In this document: piece after piece, positions 15,197 to 25,037 of the stretch
How the letters are laid out: each line of letters begins with the position of its first letter
How positions within the stretch are numbered: position 1 is the stretch's first letter
DNA from: Flavobacterium psychrotrophum
GTDB taxonomy: Bacteria > Bacteroidota > Bacteroidia > Flavobacteriales > Flavobacteriaceae
Reading direction: 5' to 3'
Length of the DNA: 64,000 nucleotides
Assembly (NCBI RefSeq): GCF_003403075.1
Contig: NZ_CP031557.1
Span: 3,968,001 to 4,032,000 of the forward strand
Notes under the pieces: model-generated
The model's database searches: none
What the model was told of the DNA's origin: nothing
Seen by the model: the letters and a program-made list of their open reading frames with translations, nothing else
Made by a program: the position numbers and the translations under genes

Positions 15197-16198
15197 ATGA
15201 AACACTTTTACTTTTTACTGCTTTTTATTTCTGCAAGCCTTATGGCGCAGGTACCACAGGGCTTTAGCTATCAGGCGGTAGCCCTTAACTCAGCTGGCCA
15301 TGCTGTAGCATCGTCTCCTGTTAAACTGCGTGTAAGCATCCTTGACGGAAGTGCAACGGGCAGCGCTGCTTATGTAGAAACACACAACCCTACTACAAAC
15401 AACGTAGGCCTTTTTACCCTGACCATAGGCATGGGAACCCCAACCAGCGGTACTTTTAATACTGTAAACTGGGCAGAAAACTCAAAATTCCTTAAAGTAG
15501 AAATAGATGTGGCTAACGGTACTAACTACATTACTGTTGGTTCATCTCAACTACTGTCAGTTCCTTATGCTATGTATGCAGGTGCGGTAGCAGGTATGGG
15601 GTCTGGCAGCAATGCGGGTATGTTTACCAGCTTGTATATGTATGGAACATTTAACTCTTACAACGCATCTACGGCAATAAGAATGGCTGGTAGCGATGGC
15701 TTTACATGTTACAAGTATCTTACAGCGGGCACACAGGTAAAATTCATACCATCTCAAAGTTCTACCGTTGCCTATGGCGATGGCGGCGGCTATCAGTTAG
15801 CAACAAATGGTGCGGCTTTCCCTATAGTGTCTGACGGTATTTACAATGTATATGTAAGGGTTACAGGCTCAACAAATGATACAAATATTTATAGTGCATA
15901 TTTTGAATCGATAGCTGTAAAAGTTACACCTAGCTTTACAAACACAATTACACCTATGACTTATAATGCAGGTACTAATACGTTAAGTTGCGTTATAAAC
16001 GTGCCCACTTATGTAGATGCTACTGAGCGCAGATTCAGTTTTATTATTGGTAGCGGAATTTTTGGAGACAACTTAGGCAATGGTTCTATTGATGCCGGTG
16101 GCACTGAGATTAGTATTCCCGGTACAGGAAATTATCGTGTTACACTTAACCTGAACACTACCGGAGATGGCAGCCCTTACACGGTTACAGCACAATAA
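15197..16198 (+). CDS. Secreted protein with PQGFSYQAVA domain
   Basis: A 333-aa exported protein (signal MKHFYFLLLFISASLMAQ). Residues about 20-130 match the pattern common in Bacteroidota secreted proteins: PQGFSYQAVALNSAGHAV, later VGLFTLTIGMG, then SQLLSVPYAMYAG. The rest is beta-rich, with a SusE/SusF-like feel (MYGTFNSY..., VRVTGSTNDTN), but no T9SS C-terminal domain is present. It lies six bases after the small T9SS cargo, so the pair probably works together, perhaps with the cargo as anchor (inference). A perfect 16-bp terminator stem follows. Confidence 0.78.
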   Translation: MKHFYFLLLFISASLMAQVPQGFSYQAVALNSAGHAVASSPVKLRVSILDGSATGSAAYVETHNPTTNNVGLFTLTIGMGTPTSGTFNTVNWAENSKFLKVEIDVANGTNYITVGSSQLLSVPYAMYAGAVAGMGSGSNAGMFTSLYMYGTFNSYNASTAIRMAGSDGFTCYKYLTAGTQVKFIPSQSSTVAYGDGGGYQLATNGAAFPIVSDGIYNVYVRVTGSTNDTNIYSAYFESIAVKVTPSFTNTITPMTYNAGTNTLSCVINVPTYVDATERRFSFIIGSGIFGDNLGNGSIDAGGTEISIPGTGNYRVTLNLNTTGDGSPYTVTAQ

Positions 16199-16214
16199 TC
16201 ATCAGTCACTATAT

Positions 16215-16250
16215 AAAACAGCAAAGCCCCTTACGGGGCTTTGCTGTTTT
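16215..16250. terminator. Bidirectional terminator between the secreted-protein gene and dus
   Basis: A perfect 16-bp stem: AAAACAGCAAAGCCCC (16215-16230), loop TTAC, GGGGCTTTGCTGTTTT (16235-16250). A T-run on either strand. It serves both convergent genes; the dus stop codon is at 16250-16252. Confidence 0.93.
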
Positions 16251-17245
16251 TAGGCAGGCTGGCTTTCGCCAAATTTTTGCAACACTTCATCCAGCACATT
16301 GTACACGTCCTGTGGTTCATCGCCGGTAACAAGTTTTTGCCTGTATTCTTTAAAATTAGGTATCCCTTTAAAATAGTTAGTGTAGTGGCGGCGGGTTTCA
16401 AAAACGCCCACGCGCTCCCCTTTCCATTCTATGCTCCACTTCAGGTGGTTACGGGCAGCTTCTACACGGTCTTCAATGGTTGGAGCCGGCAGGTTTTCGC
16501 CAGTGGCAAAAAAGTGCTTTATTTCATTAAATATCCACGGATAGCCTATGGCAGCACGGCCTATCATAAGTCCGTCTACGCCATACCTGTTTTTATATTC
16601 CAAAGCTTTTTCAGGACTGTCGATATCGCCATTACCAAAAATAGGGATATTGATTCGCGGGTTATTCTTTACACGGGCAATGTGGCTCCAGTCGGCCTCA
16701 CCCTTATACATTTGCGCACGGGTACGGCCATGAATGGTAAGTGCTTTTATACCCACATCCTGAAGACGCTCAGCAACTTCATCTATATTAATACTGTCGT
16801 CATCCCAGCCCAGGCGGGTTTTTACGGTAACGGGCAGGTGCGTACTGTTTACCACGGCTTTTGTAAGGCGCACCATAAGATCGATGTCTTTTAGAACCCC
16901 GGCACCGGCACCTTTACATACTACCTTTTTTACCGGGCAGCCAAAGTTAATATCTACAATATCAGGATTTACAGCCTCAACTATTTTAGCAGAAAGCGCC
17001 ATGGCTTCTTCATCACCACCAAATATCTGGATGCCCACGGGGCGCTCATAGTCAAAAATATCCAGCTTCATACGGCTTTTCATCGCATCGCGTATCAGGC
17101 CTTCGCTCGATATGAACTCGCTATACATAAGGTCGGCACCATGCGTTTTACAAAGCCTGCGAAACGGCGGGTCGCTAACATCTTCCATCGGGGCAAGCAA
17201 AAGCGGGAATTCGGGTAATTCTATGTTTCCTATCTTAACCATCAT
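16250..17245 (-). CDS. dusB: tRNA-dihydrouridine synthase
   Basis: A 331-aa flavoenzyme that reduces specific uridines in the tRNA D-loop. The TIM-barrel start PLLLAPMEDVSDPPFRRLCKTHGADLMYSEF holds the FMN-binding region. The catalytic Cys is in INFGCPVKKV (about residue 103). PVTVKTRLGWDD and ALTIHGRTRAQMYKG are standard DUS motifs; GLMIGRAAIGYPWIF closes the FMN phosphate site. Length is typical of DusB. Two Met codons at the start (MMVKIG) leave a one-codon ambiguity. Confidence 0.95.
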   Translation of the reverse strand: MMVKIGNIELPEFPLLLAPMEDVSDPPFRRLCKTHGADLMYSEFISSEGLIRDAMKSRMKLDIFDYERPVGIQIFGGDEEAMALSAKIVEAVNPDIVDINFGCPVKKVVCKGAGAGVLKDIDLMVRLTKAVVNSTHLPVTVKTRLGWDDDSINIDEVAERLQDVGIKALTIHGRTRAQMYKGEADWSHIARVKNNPRINIPIFGNGDIDSPEKALEYKNRYGVDGLMIGRAAIGYPWIFNEIKHFFATGENLPAPTIEDRVEAARNHLKWSIEWKGERVGVFETRRHYTNYFKGIPNFKEYRQKLVTGDEPQDVYNVLDEVLQKFGESQPA

Positions 17246-17258
17246 ACAACATTTTGTG

Positions 17259-17266
17259 CAAAAGTA
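17259..17266 (-). promoter_or_regulatory. -7 promoter box of dus
   Basis: TACTTTTG on the minus strand fits TANNTTTG and lies 13 bp before the ATG at 17245. Confidence 0.55.
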
Positions 17267-17372
17267 CGAATATTAAGCCATTAACACACATTTAGCCATA
17301 TCATCGATGAACGGAATGGTTATTAAGCTAATTTAACTTAAATAGTTAAAACACACTTAGCAAAAGTTTTAC

Positions 17373-17428
17373 TTAACAGTGTTTAACAAAGACGCAACAA
17401 AATATTGGTTTTTTAATAATTTTCTTTG
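17373..17428 (+). promoter_or_regulatory. Shared upstream element, surface-protein gene 1
   Basis: Direct repeat TTAAC (17373-17377) and TTAAC (17383-17387), ten bases apart, then 33 bp to TTTCTTTG (17421-17428), which lies 23 bp before the ATG. The same layout with the same 33-bp distance stands before gene 2. TTTCTTTG looks like a variant -7 box. Confidence 0.5.
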
Positions 17429-17451
17429 GTTAAAATTAAAAAATAGATATT

Positions 17452-20103
17452 ATGAGGGCCAGAAAAATTACTTTACTACAATGCCTACTTCCGTTATGCA
17501 CACTGTTTTTACAGGTACCGGCACAGGCTAATACATTATCCAGCAAAAAATCAACTGAAAAACATATTGAAGCCGGCTTTACACAACAGCCTACTTCTCA
17601 AACTGCCTGCAACGGATCGTCGGTGCAGTTTAAGGTAACCTACAGCGATGCTACCGTACTTTCCTACCAATGGCAAAAAAATGGCAATGCCCTGTTAAAC
17701 GATGGCAATATCAGCGGTGCTAATACATCTATCCTAACCATTAACCCTACTGGCGAGAACGATAACGCAGCTTATACTTGTGTAGTAACACATAGTACAG
17801 GTATAGCTACCTCTGAAGAAGCATGGCTTAACAACCGTATAGAATCGGTATCGGGCGCAACTACCTGCCTTAATACAACAGCATCTGTATCTGTAGTAGC
17901 AGAGGGCAACGCACCGGGCTACCAGTGGTACCGTGCCAATGGCAACAGCAACAACGGTGGAAGTATTATACAGGGTGCTAACCTGGCAACATATACCCCG
18001 GATACTGATTCAGAAGGCACTACTTACTACTATGTAGTAGTAACATCAAATGGTGAAGCGTGTACAGCAGTAACATCGAGCACAGTAGCATTTACTGTTA
18101 TAGGCAGTGTAAGCGCCGGCCAGGTTTCAGAAAATACCGCAGTATGTCCGGGTACTGAGGGCACTGTAAGTATTAGCGGTTACAATGGTGTAGCCATACA
18201 ATGGCAACAATCTGCAAACGGCTTATACGACTGGAGTGATGTTACAGAGGGTACGGGCGGTACTACAGATACGTATACCACCCCGGGCTTAAATCAAATC
18301 ATGTATTATCGTGCGGTTGTAAATGGCGCATTTTGTGGAACAGACACGTCAGGCATCGTATCAGTAACACCTACTTACACTTATGTATGGACAGGTGCTG
18401 TAAACGGCAACTGGCATGTAGCAGAAAACTGGTCTTGTGGTGTGGTTCCTACCACTATAAATGATGTTATAATACCATCTGCCACTATTTATAAACCTGT
18501 GGTTGCAGAGGGTCAGGCCGACGCTAAATCTATAATCGTACAAAGCGGCACAAGCGTTACTGTAGAAACAGGTGCTACATTACACCTTGTTAACATTATT
18601 CTTGTTGAAGAAGGCGGCAAGATGACTGTAAACAATAATGCCGCTTTAGTGCAGGACAATAACACCGCAAATAATGGTGAGGTTACTGTACTGCGCGATA
18701 GCAATCCGCTCTTCAGGCTTGATTATACCTTATGGTCTTCTCCGGTAAGCGGTCAAAAGCTTCAGGATTTTTCGCCGGCTACTGCCAGCAACCGTTACTA
18801 TGAATATAAATATGCAAATGGCACAAACGGATGGGTAGAAGGCTACTGGGCTGTAGACCCTACCAGTAATTTTAATGCAGGAAAAGGCTATCTTATCCGT
18901 ATGCCAAACGGAGATGCTACAACAGGATATAATGAGGGAACCAGTGCCATTACATATAACGGTACATTTAAGGGCACACCTCTTAACGGAACCATAGAGG
19001 TACCATTATCTACACAAAATAACAGGTTTACTGCTGTGGGCAACCCTTATGCTTCGCCTATAAATTTAGAAGCATTTTTTGGAGCTAATAATGGCAAGCT
19101 GGAAAATGGTACAGGCATTTACCTTTGGAGAAAGAAAAACAATGCCGAGATATCATCTTATGTAACGGTTACCCTGGCTGCATTTACAGCTAATGCAGGT
19201 ACTGTAACGGCAACAGGGGATGAGCCCGAAGATGCTTATGCTTATGGCGGTCAGGATCAGGCAGGTTATTTTGCAGGTAACTATAGCAACTGGACATTAT
19301 CTCAGGGGCAGGGGTTTATTGTAAAAACTGCGGAGAATGCACCTTCTACACTACTTACCTTTACTAACGACATGAGAAGGCCTGCACCACAAAGCGGAGG
19401 CCAGGCATTTTTTAGGCAGGCGCAAAGTACAGCATCAAGGCTATGGGTAAACCTTACTAATACAACAGGCGGATTTAGCCAGGCTGCTGTAGCTTATATG
19501 GATAATACTACTACCGGCATTGATTATGGTTATGATGGCAAAAGCATTGCAGACGCATCTTCTATAGCGGTATATACTGTAGCGGCAAACAACAACCTTA
19601 GTATACAGGCAAGGCCGGGCTTTACTCTTAACGATACCGTGCAGTTAGGTTATAATGCTGTAACAGCGGGCACTTATACTCTAAAACTTGACCGTAGAGA
19701 TGGTGTATTTGCACAAGGGCAAAAAATATATCTTAAAGATAACATACAGGGCATTACACGTGAGCTAAGCGAAAACGCATATAGCTTTACTACAGATGCA
19801 GGTGTATTTAACAACAGGTTTGAAGTGCTATACACAACAACTGAAGCATTAAGTATTGATGCGAATAACTTTTCTGCAAATGAAGTTATAATCTATAATG
19901 ATAGTAATGGTATAAACATTGTATCTGATACTGCAGAAATTTCTCAAATAACGGTTTATGACATTAGCGGCAGACAGCTTTATACTAATGGCAGTATTAA
20001 TGATATTAAAACTGTAATAGCAGGGCTAACGGTTAAGCAACAAGTTGTTATTGTAGAAGTAAATACTATAAAAGGAAAAGCAACTAAAAAGGTATTACTA
20101 TAG
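17452..20103 (+). CDS. Giant T9SS type C surface protein 1 (Ig-like)
   Basis: An 883-aa exported protein. Signal region MRARKITLLQCLLPLCTLFLQVPAQA; the MRxxKIT start is shared with the two next paralogs. Domains in order: an Ig-like domain (about 38-125, Trp in SYQWQKNG, Cys in YTCVV); a second Ig-like region (to about 215); one repeat with SAGQVSENTAVCPG... (about 218-305); an NWHVAENWSC module (about 311-345); a long conserved module starting LFRLDYTLWSSPVSGQ (about 420-810); and a C-terminal sorting domain (about 815-883) with ITVYDISGRQLY and a closing TKKVLL, matching the ChiA-like type C signal. It lacks the TIG and NYNGYW modules of the paralogs. Probably an adhesin; function unproven. 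Confidence 0.9.
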   Translation: MRARKITLLQCLLPLCTLFLQVPAQANTLSSKKSTEKHIEAGFTQQPTSQTACNGSSVQFKVTYSDATVLSYQWQKNGNALLNDGNISGANTSILTINPTGENDNAAYTCVVTHSTGIATSEEAWLNNRIESVSGATTCLNTTASVSVVAEGNAPGYQWYRANGNSNNGGSIIQGANLATYTPDTDSEGTTYYYVVVTSNGEACTAVTSSTVAFTVIGSVSAGQVSENTAVCPGTEGTVSISGYNGVAIQWQQSANGLYDWSDVTEGTGGTTDTYTTPGLNQIMYYRAVVNGAFCGTDTSGIVSVTPTYTYVWTGAVNGNWHVAENWSCGVVPTTINDVIIPSATIYKPVVAEGQADAKSIIVQSGTSVTVETGATLHLVNIILVEEGGKMTVNNNAALVQDNNTANNGEVTVLRDSNPLFRLDYTLWSSPVSGQKLQDFSPATASNRYYEYKYANGTNGWVEGYWAVDPTSNFNAGKGYLIRMPNGDATTGYNEGTSAITYNGTFKGTPLNGTIEVPLSTQNNRFTAVGNPYASPINLEAFFGANNGKLENGTGIYLWRKKNNAEISSYVTVTLAAFTANAGTVTATGDEPEDAYAYGGQDQAGYFAGNYSNWTLSQGQGFIVKTAENAPSTLLTFTNDMRRPAPQSGGQAFFRQAQSTASRLWVNLTNTTGGFSQAAVAYMDNTTTGIDYGYDGKSIADASSIAVYTVAANNNLSIQARPGFTLNDTVQLGYNAVTAGTYTLKLDRRDGVFAQGQKIYLKDNIQGITRELSENAYSFTTDAGVFNNRFEVLYTTTEALSIDANNFSANEVIIYNDSNGINIVSDTAEISQITVYDISGRQLYTNGSINDIKTVIAGLTVKQQVVIVEVNTIKGKATKKVLL

Positions 20104-20129
20104 CAGTTTAAAATAAGACAGGATTAAAC

Positions 20130-20158
20130 AAAAAGGGCATACTATGTATGCCCTTTTT
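20130..20158 (+). terminator. Terminator of surface-protein gene 1
   Basis: AAAAAGGGCATAC, loop TAT, GTATGCCCTTTTT: a 13-bp near-perfect stem with T-run. Confidence 0.9.
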
Positions 20159-20572
20159 ACATTTCATAATATTCCACAAATACTTTTTATCGTCAAAATA
20201 CATATTAAAACGACCAAATGCATATTTTATCGACAAAGTACAAGGCTGACAAATAGCAAGATTTTATGAAAAGTGTTTAAAATCAGTAGAAAAAAATTCA
20301 CATATCTTCAAAACAGCACTGATTTTTATAAACAAAACATATAAGTAACTGATGGACAATATTTTGCTTTGAATTATCAGATTTGCCTTATAATTTTGAA
20401 AGACAAAAAACAAACCATACCATGCCGTTTCTTAGCAAATGAAAAAGCCTGATTCTGAATTAAATAATATCAATCGACAACCATTAAATATACGGCATTA
20501 ATTGAGTTAAAAAACAAAACAAATCAAAATAATGAATGCTTAAAAATAAATAATAAGCATTTCAACGATAAA
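20159..20572. other. AT-rich spacer before surface-protein gene 2
   Basis: Very AT-rich with short A/T repeats, including a twice-seen CATATT-containing stretch followed by CGAC (about 20201-20235). No ORF with a plausible product is visible. The spacer ends in the TTAAC direct repeat and -7-like box of gene 2. An extended leader or regulatory region is possible, but nothing specific was recognised. Confidence 0.5.
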
Positions 20573-20628
20573 TTAACACATTTTAACGATTGTTAAAACT
20601 GTGTTTTGGCTGTTAGCCTTTTTCTTTG
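20573..20628 (+). promoter_or_regulatory. Shared upstream element, surface-protein gene 2
   Basis: TTAAC (20573-20577) and TTAAC (20583-20587), ten bases apart, then exactly 33 bp to TTTCTTTG (20621-20628), 25 bp before the ATG at 20654. Spacing is identical to gene 1. Confidence 0.55.
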
Positions 20629-20653
20629 TAATAAACAATCTAATATAAATAAC

Positions 20654-23600
20654 ATGAGGGTTCGAAAAATTACTTCTTTAGAGAGGCTGCTCTTCTATTG
20701 CCTAATTTTAATGCAATCGGCAGCATTCGCCCAAACTGTTACATCAATCGCACCAAACAATGTTACACATCGTACAACAGTGCTTATTAATGGTAGCGGT
20801 TTTACAAACACATCTACAGTACGGTTATATACCGGTACTGATGCTACCACCGGAAGCACGCTTTATGTTGCCCCTACAACAACAACTTTTGTAAATGCAA
20901 ACCAGTTAAGGGTAATTTTCCCTGCTGTAATTGCAGCAGGTAATGATGCCGCTATACGCGGAATACGTGTTTACAATGGTACTGTTACTCCGGCAGGCAA
21001 TGCATTTACATATACGTATACTCCACCGGCAACCACCCCTACCAGTGCAGGAATTACGCGTATAATTACAAACTACAACGGCTACTGGAGCAGTTCTTCA
21101 ACAGCTAACAGCCAGACACAGCCAGATACAGGACATAGCCTTATGGCTTTTCAGTACAACGGTACTCTTTACAGCACCGGTGGAGAAGCAGCTGTTACAA
21201 ACGTTTTGTCTTCAAGCACACAAACCGGAACTTATACAACCGGTAACTGGAGAGCTTTACCTATAAACAACATAATTGGTACAGTACCTACATCAAGTTC
21301 TGACCCAAACCTTATTGTACTGGCAAACAAAGTAGATGGCGACTCTAATCGTGCAGTACCTACTTCTCCGGCTGTTGCAGGACTTTCAGTTCGCGATGTA
21401 CTTATTGATGGTATCCGCGGTTTAAATATTGGTACAGGTGTTACAAACCTTCCTTCATCATCAGTACTTACATTTCAGGCCACACGCATAGGCTTTAACG
21501 CTGCTAACCTTGAAGATAATACCGTTATTACAGATAACGTACCGGATATCATGGTATCTCAGGTAGCAGACCCTAGTAATGGGTCATTTTCGGTGTATTG
21601 CTTTGTAGATGCCAGCGGCAACGTGGTGGGCAAGCCGGTACAGGTAGCCTTAAACGGCGTTAGCGCACTGGGTACTTATAAAGTAGACTTTTTTACCTTA
21701 AATGCAGGTTCAGAATTAAGCACAGCCACAGTTAATGGTTCTACTACAGTAGGCCTTGGCACAAGGCCAATAAGGATGGTTGCTTACAAACTGTCAGATT
21801 TCGGAATCACACCAGATAACAAAAACCAGGTAGTACAGTTTAAAGTAATGCCTAGCGGTACCAGCGACCCTGCCTTTATGGCTTACAACAGGGATTCTTT
21901 CGCTATACCTGCACCGGAAATTGCAAACCAGCCGTCGAGCGTTGCAAAATGCCAGGGAACAAATGCTACCTTTAGTGTAACTGTTACCGCTACCGGTACT
22001 GAGCTTACTTACCAATGGGAGAAAAACGGTGTTGCCATTACTAACCCGGCAGCTAACGTAACAGGCGCTACATCTGCTACGCTTAATATTACAAATATCA
22101 CTGCCGCAGATTATGGTATTTACCGCTGTGTAGTTACTAACCCTTCAGGAGCTGCATTTAGTAATAGTGCTTATCTTAACACGGTAATACTATCGTCTAC
22201 AACAAGCCCTACAACTACTTGTTTAAACACACCGGCAACTATCGAGGTTAATGCTAATGGCAATACACCACTATATAAGTGGTATAAAAACACAACTAAC
22301 AGCAATGTAGGTGGCGAGTTAATAGCTAATGCTACAAGCAGCTCTTATTCTCCTCCTGTAAATACAGCAGGCACACTATATTACTATGCAGAAACTTACC
22401 CAACAGGTTATGAGTGTGCTATAACAAAATCTACACCAATAGCATTTGTTGTACAAACTGCCACAAACGCAGGCTCAATAACTCCTAACCAAACGGTATG
22501 CCCTAATACTTCAGGAACTGTTACCCTTAGTGGCTACAACGGCACGATACAGTGGCAGCAAACTACCCAAACGGACGGAACCACAGGATGGGCAAACATT
22601 GTTGGCGCCACAGGTGCATCTTACACAAATAATGCTGTAACCGGTATTACATATTACAGGGCTGTTGTAACAAACGGCACATGTAGTTCTGCAACTTCGT
22701 CAGTATCATCGTTAACTGCAAATACTACTTATATCTGGACAGGTAATACCAGTGCTAACTGGAACACTAACAGTAACTGGTCTTGCAACCTTATACCTAC
22801 AAGCACAGTAGATGTTACGATACCGGCTAACAGGCCAAATCAGCCTGTTGTAAATAATGACGGTACTGCACACGCACGCACGCTTACTATAGATGCGTCT
22901 GCATCATTAAACATTGCTACAGGTGGTACACTGCAGGTGGTTAACGATATTGCCGTAGCCCCTACTGCATCTTTTGTAATAGATAACAACGGTGCCCTGG
23001 TACAGGATAACGAAACCACAGATAACGGATTTGTTACCGTAAAACGTAACAGTAACCCACTCTTCAGGCTTGACTATACACTTTGGTCTTCTCCTGTAAG
23101 CGGACAACAACTTCTTGCATTTTCGCCTAATACAATTGCAAACCGTTTTTACGAGTACAAGTATGCAAACGGCAGTAACGGGTGGATAGAAGGCTACTGG
23201 TCTGTAAATCCTAACACAAATTTCTCTGCTGCAAAAGGCTACCTTATCCGTATGCCAAATGCCGATAGTGCTTCGGGCTACAATGCAGGAACGGGTACAC
23301 TTGTACACCATGGTGTATTTACGGGTACTCCGTTTAACGGAACAATAGAAGTACCTCTTTCTACCGTTAATAACAGATTTACCGCTGTGGGTAACCCATA
23401 TGCGTCGCCAATAAACGTTGAAGCATTTTTTAATGCTAACACCGGCAAGATTGATACAGGATCTGGTATATACCTTTGGAGAAAAAAGAATGATGCTAAC
23501 ATATCATCTTATGTAACAGTAACACTTGCAGCATTTACAGCAAACAATGGTACTTACAACCCAACTAATACGACACCAAATTCTTACGCTTATGGCGGAG

Positions 23601-24451
23601 GTGACCAGGCCGGATACTTTGCAGGCCTAAGCAATACCTGGACTATTTCTCAGGGACAGGGCTTTATTGTAAAAACAACTGCCGGACTTACAAACCCTAA
23701 GCTTGTATTTAATAATAGCATGAGAAGGGCAGTACCGCAAACTAACGGGCAGTCGTTCTTTAGGCAGGCTCAGGATACAGCATCAAGACTGTGGTTAAAC
23801 CTTACAGATAGCAACAACGGATTTAGCCAGGCAGCCGTAGCTTACATTGACGGTGCCACTACAGGGCTTGATTATGGATATGACGGCAGAAGCATGATTG
23901 ATGAAAATGCTATATCTGTATACTCTATTGCAGCAGATAATAAGCTTAACATACAGGCAAGGCCGGGCTTTAATGCAACTGATATTGTACAGGTAGGATA
24001 TAATGCTTCTAAACCGGGTAACTATACTTTGGGTCTGGACCGTGTAGATGGTGTATTTACCCAAGGGCAGGATATATACCTAAAAGACAATGATCTTGGG
24101 GTAATACGTAACCTTAGCGATGAAGCATATAGCTTTACAACAGCTGCAGGTACTTTTGACAGCAGGTTTGAGGTAATGTATGTTAATAACAGCACGGCTG
24201 ATGTTACAAATCCGGAGCTATCGTCAAACAGCATTATTGTTTATAAGAACGGCAAAGACATAAACATCACATCAGGCACTGCCGAGATGACGGGTGTTAC
24301 AGTATATGACATTAACGGAAGAAGGCTATACAGCAACAGCAAAATAAATAGTACCGAAACCGTAATTTCAGGTCTTGAAATACAACAACAGGTAATTATA
24401 GTAGAAGTAAATACTGTAAAAGGCACTGTGAGCAAAAAGGTTGTTTTTTAA
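20654..24451 (+). CDS. Giant T9SS type C surface protein 2 (TIG, Ig-like)
   Basis: A 1265-aa exported protein from ATG 20654 (MRVRKITSLERLLFY..., signal ending FAQ). Domains: an IPT/TIG domain (about 28-125, VTSIAPNNVTHRTTVLINGSGF); an unassigned module of about 280 residues opening ITNYNGYWSSSS (about 135-420); an Ig domain with YQWEKNG and YRCVV (about 423-520); Ig-like repeats with one SAG/NAGSITPNQTVCP-type unit; an NWNTNSNWSC module (about 695); the long module starting LFRLDYTLWSSPVSGQ (about 802-1190); and a type C sorting domain (VTVYDINGRRLY ... SKKVVF). The C-terminal 450 residues are closely related to genes 1 and 3. A longer frame from 20606 would hide the signal peptide. Confidence 0.92.
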   Translation: MRVRKITSLERLLFYCLILMQSAAFAQTVTSIAPNNVTHRTTVLINGSGFTNTSTVRLYTGTDATTGSTLYVAPTTTTFVNANQLRVIFPAVIAAGNDAAIRGIRVYNGTVTPAGNAFTYTYTPPATTPTSAGITRIITNYNGYWSSSSTANSQTQPDTGHSLMAFQYNGTLYSTGGEAAVTNVLSSSTQTGTYTTGNWRALPINNIIGTVPTSSSDPNLIVLANKVDGDSNRAVPTSPAVAGLSVRDVLIDGIRGLNIGTGVTNLPSSSVLTFQATRIGFNAANLEDNTVITDNVPDIMVSQVADPSNGSFSVYCFVDASGNVVGKPVQVALNGVSALGTYKVDFFTLNAGSELSTATVNGSTTVGLGTRPIRMVAYKLSDFGITPDNKNQVVQFKVMPSGTSDPAFMAYNRDSFAIPAPEIANQPSSVAKCQGTNATFSVTVTATGTELTYQWEKNGVAITNPAANVTGATSATLNITNITAADYGIYRCVVTNPSGAAFSNSAYLNTVILSSTTSPTTTCLNTPATIEVNANGNTPLYKWYKNTTNSNVGGELIANATSSSYSPPVNTAGTLYYYAETYPTGYECAITKSTPIAFVVQTATNAGSITPNQTVCPNTSGTVTLSGYNGTIQWQQTTQTDGTTGWANIVGATGASYTNNAVTGITYYRAVVTNGTCSSATSSVSSLTANTTYIWTGNTSANWNTNSNWSCNLIPTSTVDVTIPANRPNQPVVNNDGTAHARTLTIDASASLNIATGGTLQVVNDIAVAPTASFVIDNNGALVQDNETTDNGFVTVKRNSNPLFRLDYTLWSSPVSGQQLLAFSPNTIANRFYEYKYANGSNGWIEGYWSVNPNTNFSAAKGYLIRMPNADSASGYNAGTGTLVHHGVFTGTPFNGTIEVPLSTVNNRFTAVGNPYASPINVEAFFNANTGKIDTGSGIYLWRKKNDANISSYVTVTLAAFTANNGTYNPTNTTPNSYAYGGGDQAGYFAGLSNTWTISQGQGFIVKTTAGLTNPKLVFNNSMRRAVPQTNGQSFFRQAQDTASRLWLNLTDSNNGFSQAAVAYIDGATTGLDYGYDGRSMIDENAISVYSIAADNKLNIQARPGFNATDIVQVGYNASKPGNYTLGLDRVDGVFTQGQDIYLKDNDLGVIRNLSDEAYSFTTAAGTFDSRFEVMYVNNSTADVTNPELSSNSIIVYKNGKDINITSGTAEMTGVTVYDINGRRLYSNSKINSTETVISGLEIQQQVIIVEVNTVKGTVSKKVVF

Positions 24452-24483
24452 CGGCTGATAATTAAAATCCCAAAATAATTTTA

Positions 24484-24514
24484 GGCACGTACTCATCTGT
24501 ACGTGCCTTTTTTT
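24484..24514 (+). terminator. Terminator of surface-protein gene 2
   Basis: GGCACGTAC (24484-24492), loop TCATCT, GTACGTGCC (24499-24507), then seven T. Confidence 0.92.
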
Positions 24515-24657
24515 ATTCGTAGAAAGAACGGGTAACCTTAAATACCTTTCAATTATGCTTTTCGCCTGTAGAACGAAGCCAACACTCCATTCGTCGAAAT
24601 TTGGCCCTGAAAGCATTGCAACAGACGTTACTTTGTACTGTGTTTAAAACAGTTACC

Positions 24658-24951
24658 ATGAAAGCAATTACAATTACTTTATTAAAAACAGCGCTGTTCA
24701 TCTTCCTTTTAACAGCATCAGCATCGGCAACAGCCCAGTCTGCTAACAGCATTAAACAGGAGCCTAAATCAGAAGTTATTACAAATAGCATTGATACTGT
24801 TTTAGTTACAAAGTATTTTACAGAAAAACAAACACAGCCGGGCATCAATAAAAACGCTTTAATAAGAGGATATCGTAAAGTTTTGCGCCGCCAAAAAGAT
24901 CTTTATCTTATACCGTGGGAGTTACGTAAAAAACACTTTCGTATTTGTTAA
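24658..24951 (+). CDS. Small secreted basic protein, unknown function
   Basis: A 97-aa protein from ATG 24658. The N-terminus MKAITITLLKTALFIFLLTASASATAQ is a signal peptide cut near ATAQ. The mature ~70 residues are polar, then strongly basic (RGYRKVLRRQKDLYLIPWELRKKHFRIC), ending in Cys. No family recognised. It lies between two giant type C surface-protein genes and has its own terminator, so it is transcribed separately. A frame extended to 24601 would break the signal peptide. A role in the surface structure is only suggested by position. Confidence 0.68.
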   Translation: MKAITITLLKTALFIFLLTASASATAQSANSIKQEPKSEVITNSIDTVLVTKYFTEKQTQPGINKNALIRGYRKVLRRQKDLYLIPWELRKKHFRIC

Positions 24952-24980
24952 ATCCATTTTTTTATTTTTTTTATACTCAG

Positions 24981-25005
24981 GGCAAGCCACACGGCTTGCC
25001 TTTTT
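24981..25005 (+). terminator. Terminator of the 97-aa gene
   Basis: GGCAAGCC (24981-24988), loop ACAC, GGCTTGCC (24993-25000), then five T. Confidence 0.9.
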
Positions 25006-25008
25006 CTG

Positions 25009-25037
25009 TTCATCGGGTTTCGTAAACTCCCGACGAA
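25009..25037. repeat. Hairpin without T-run upstream of surface-protein gene 3
   Basis: TTC-A-TCGGG-TTT pairs with AAA-CT-CCCGA-C-GAA around CGT. It has a stable core but no T-run, so it may be a leader or regulatory structure rather than a terminator. Confidence 0.45.

Noticed and set aside
16241..16894. 217-aa plus-strand open frame
   Set aside because: It is antisense to dusB, which has full DUS motifs. The product has no domain and reads as a shadow.
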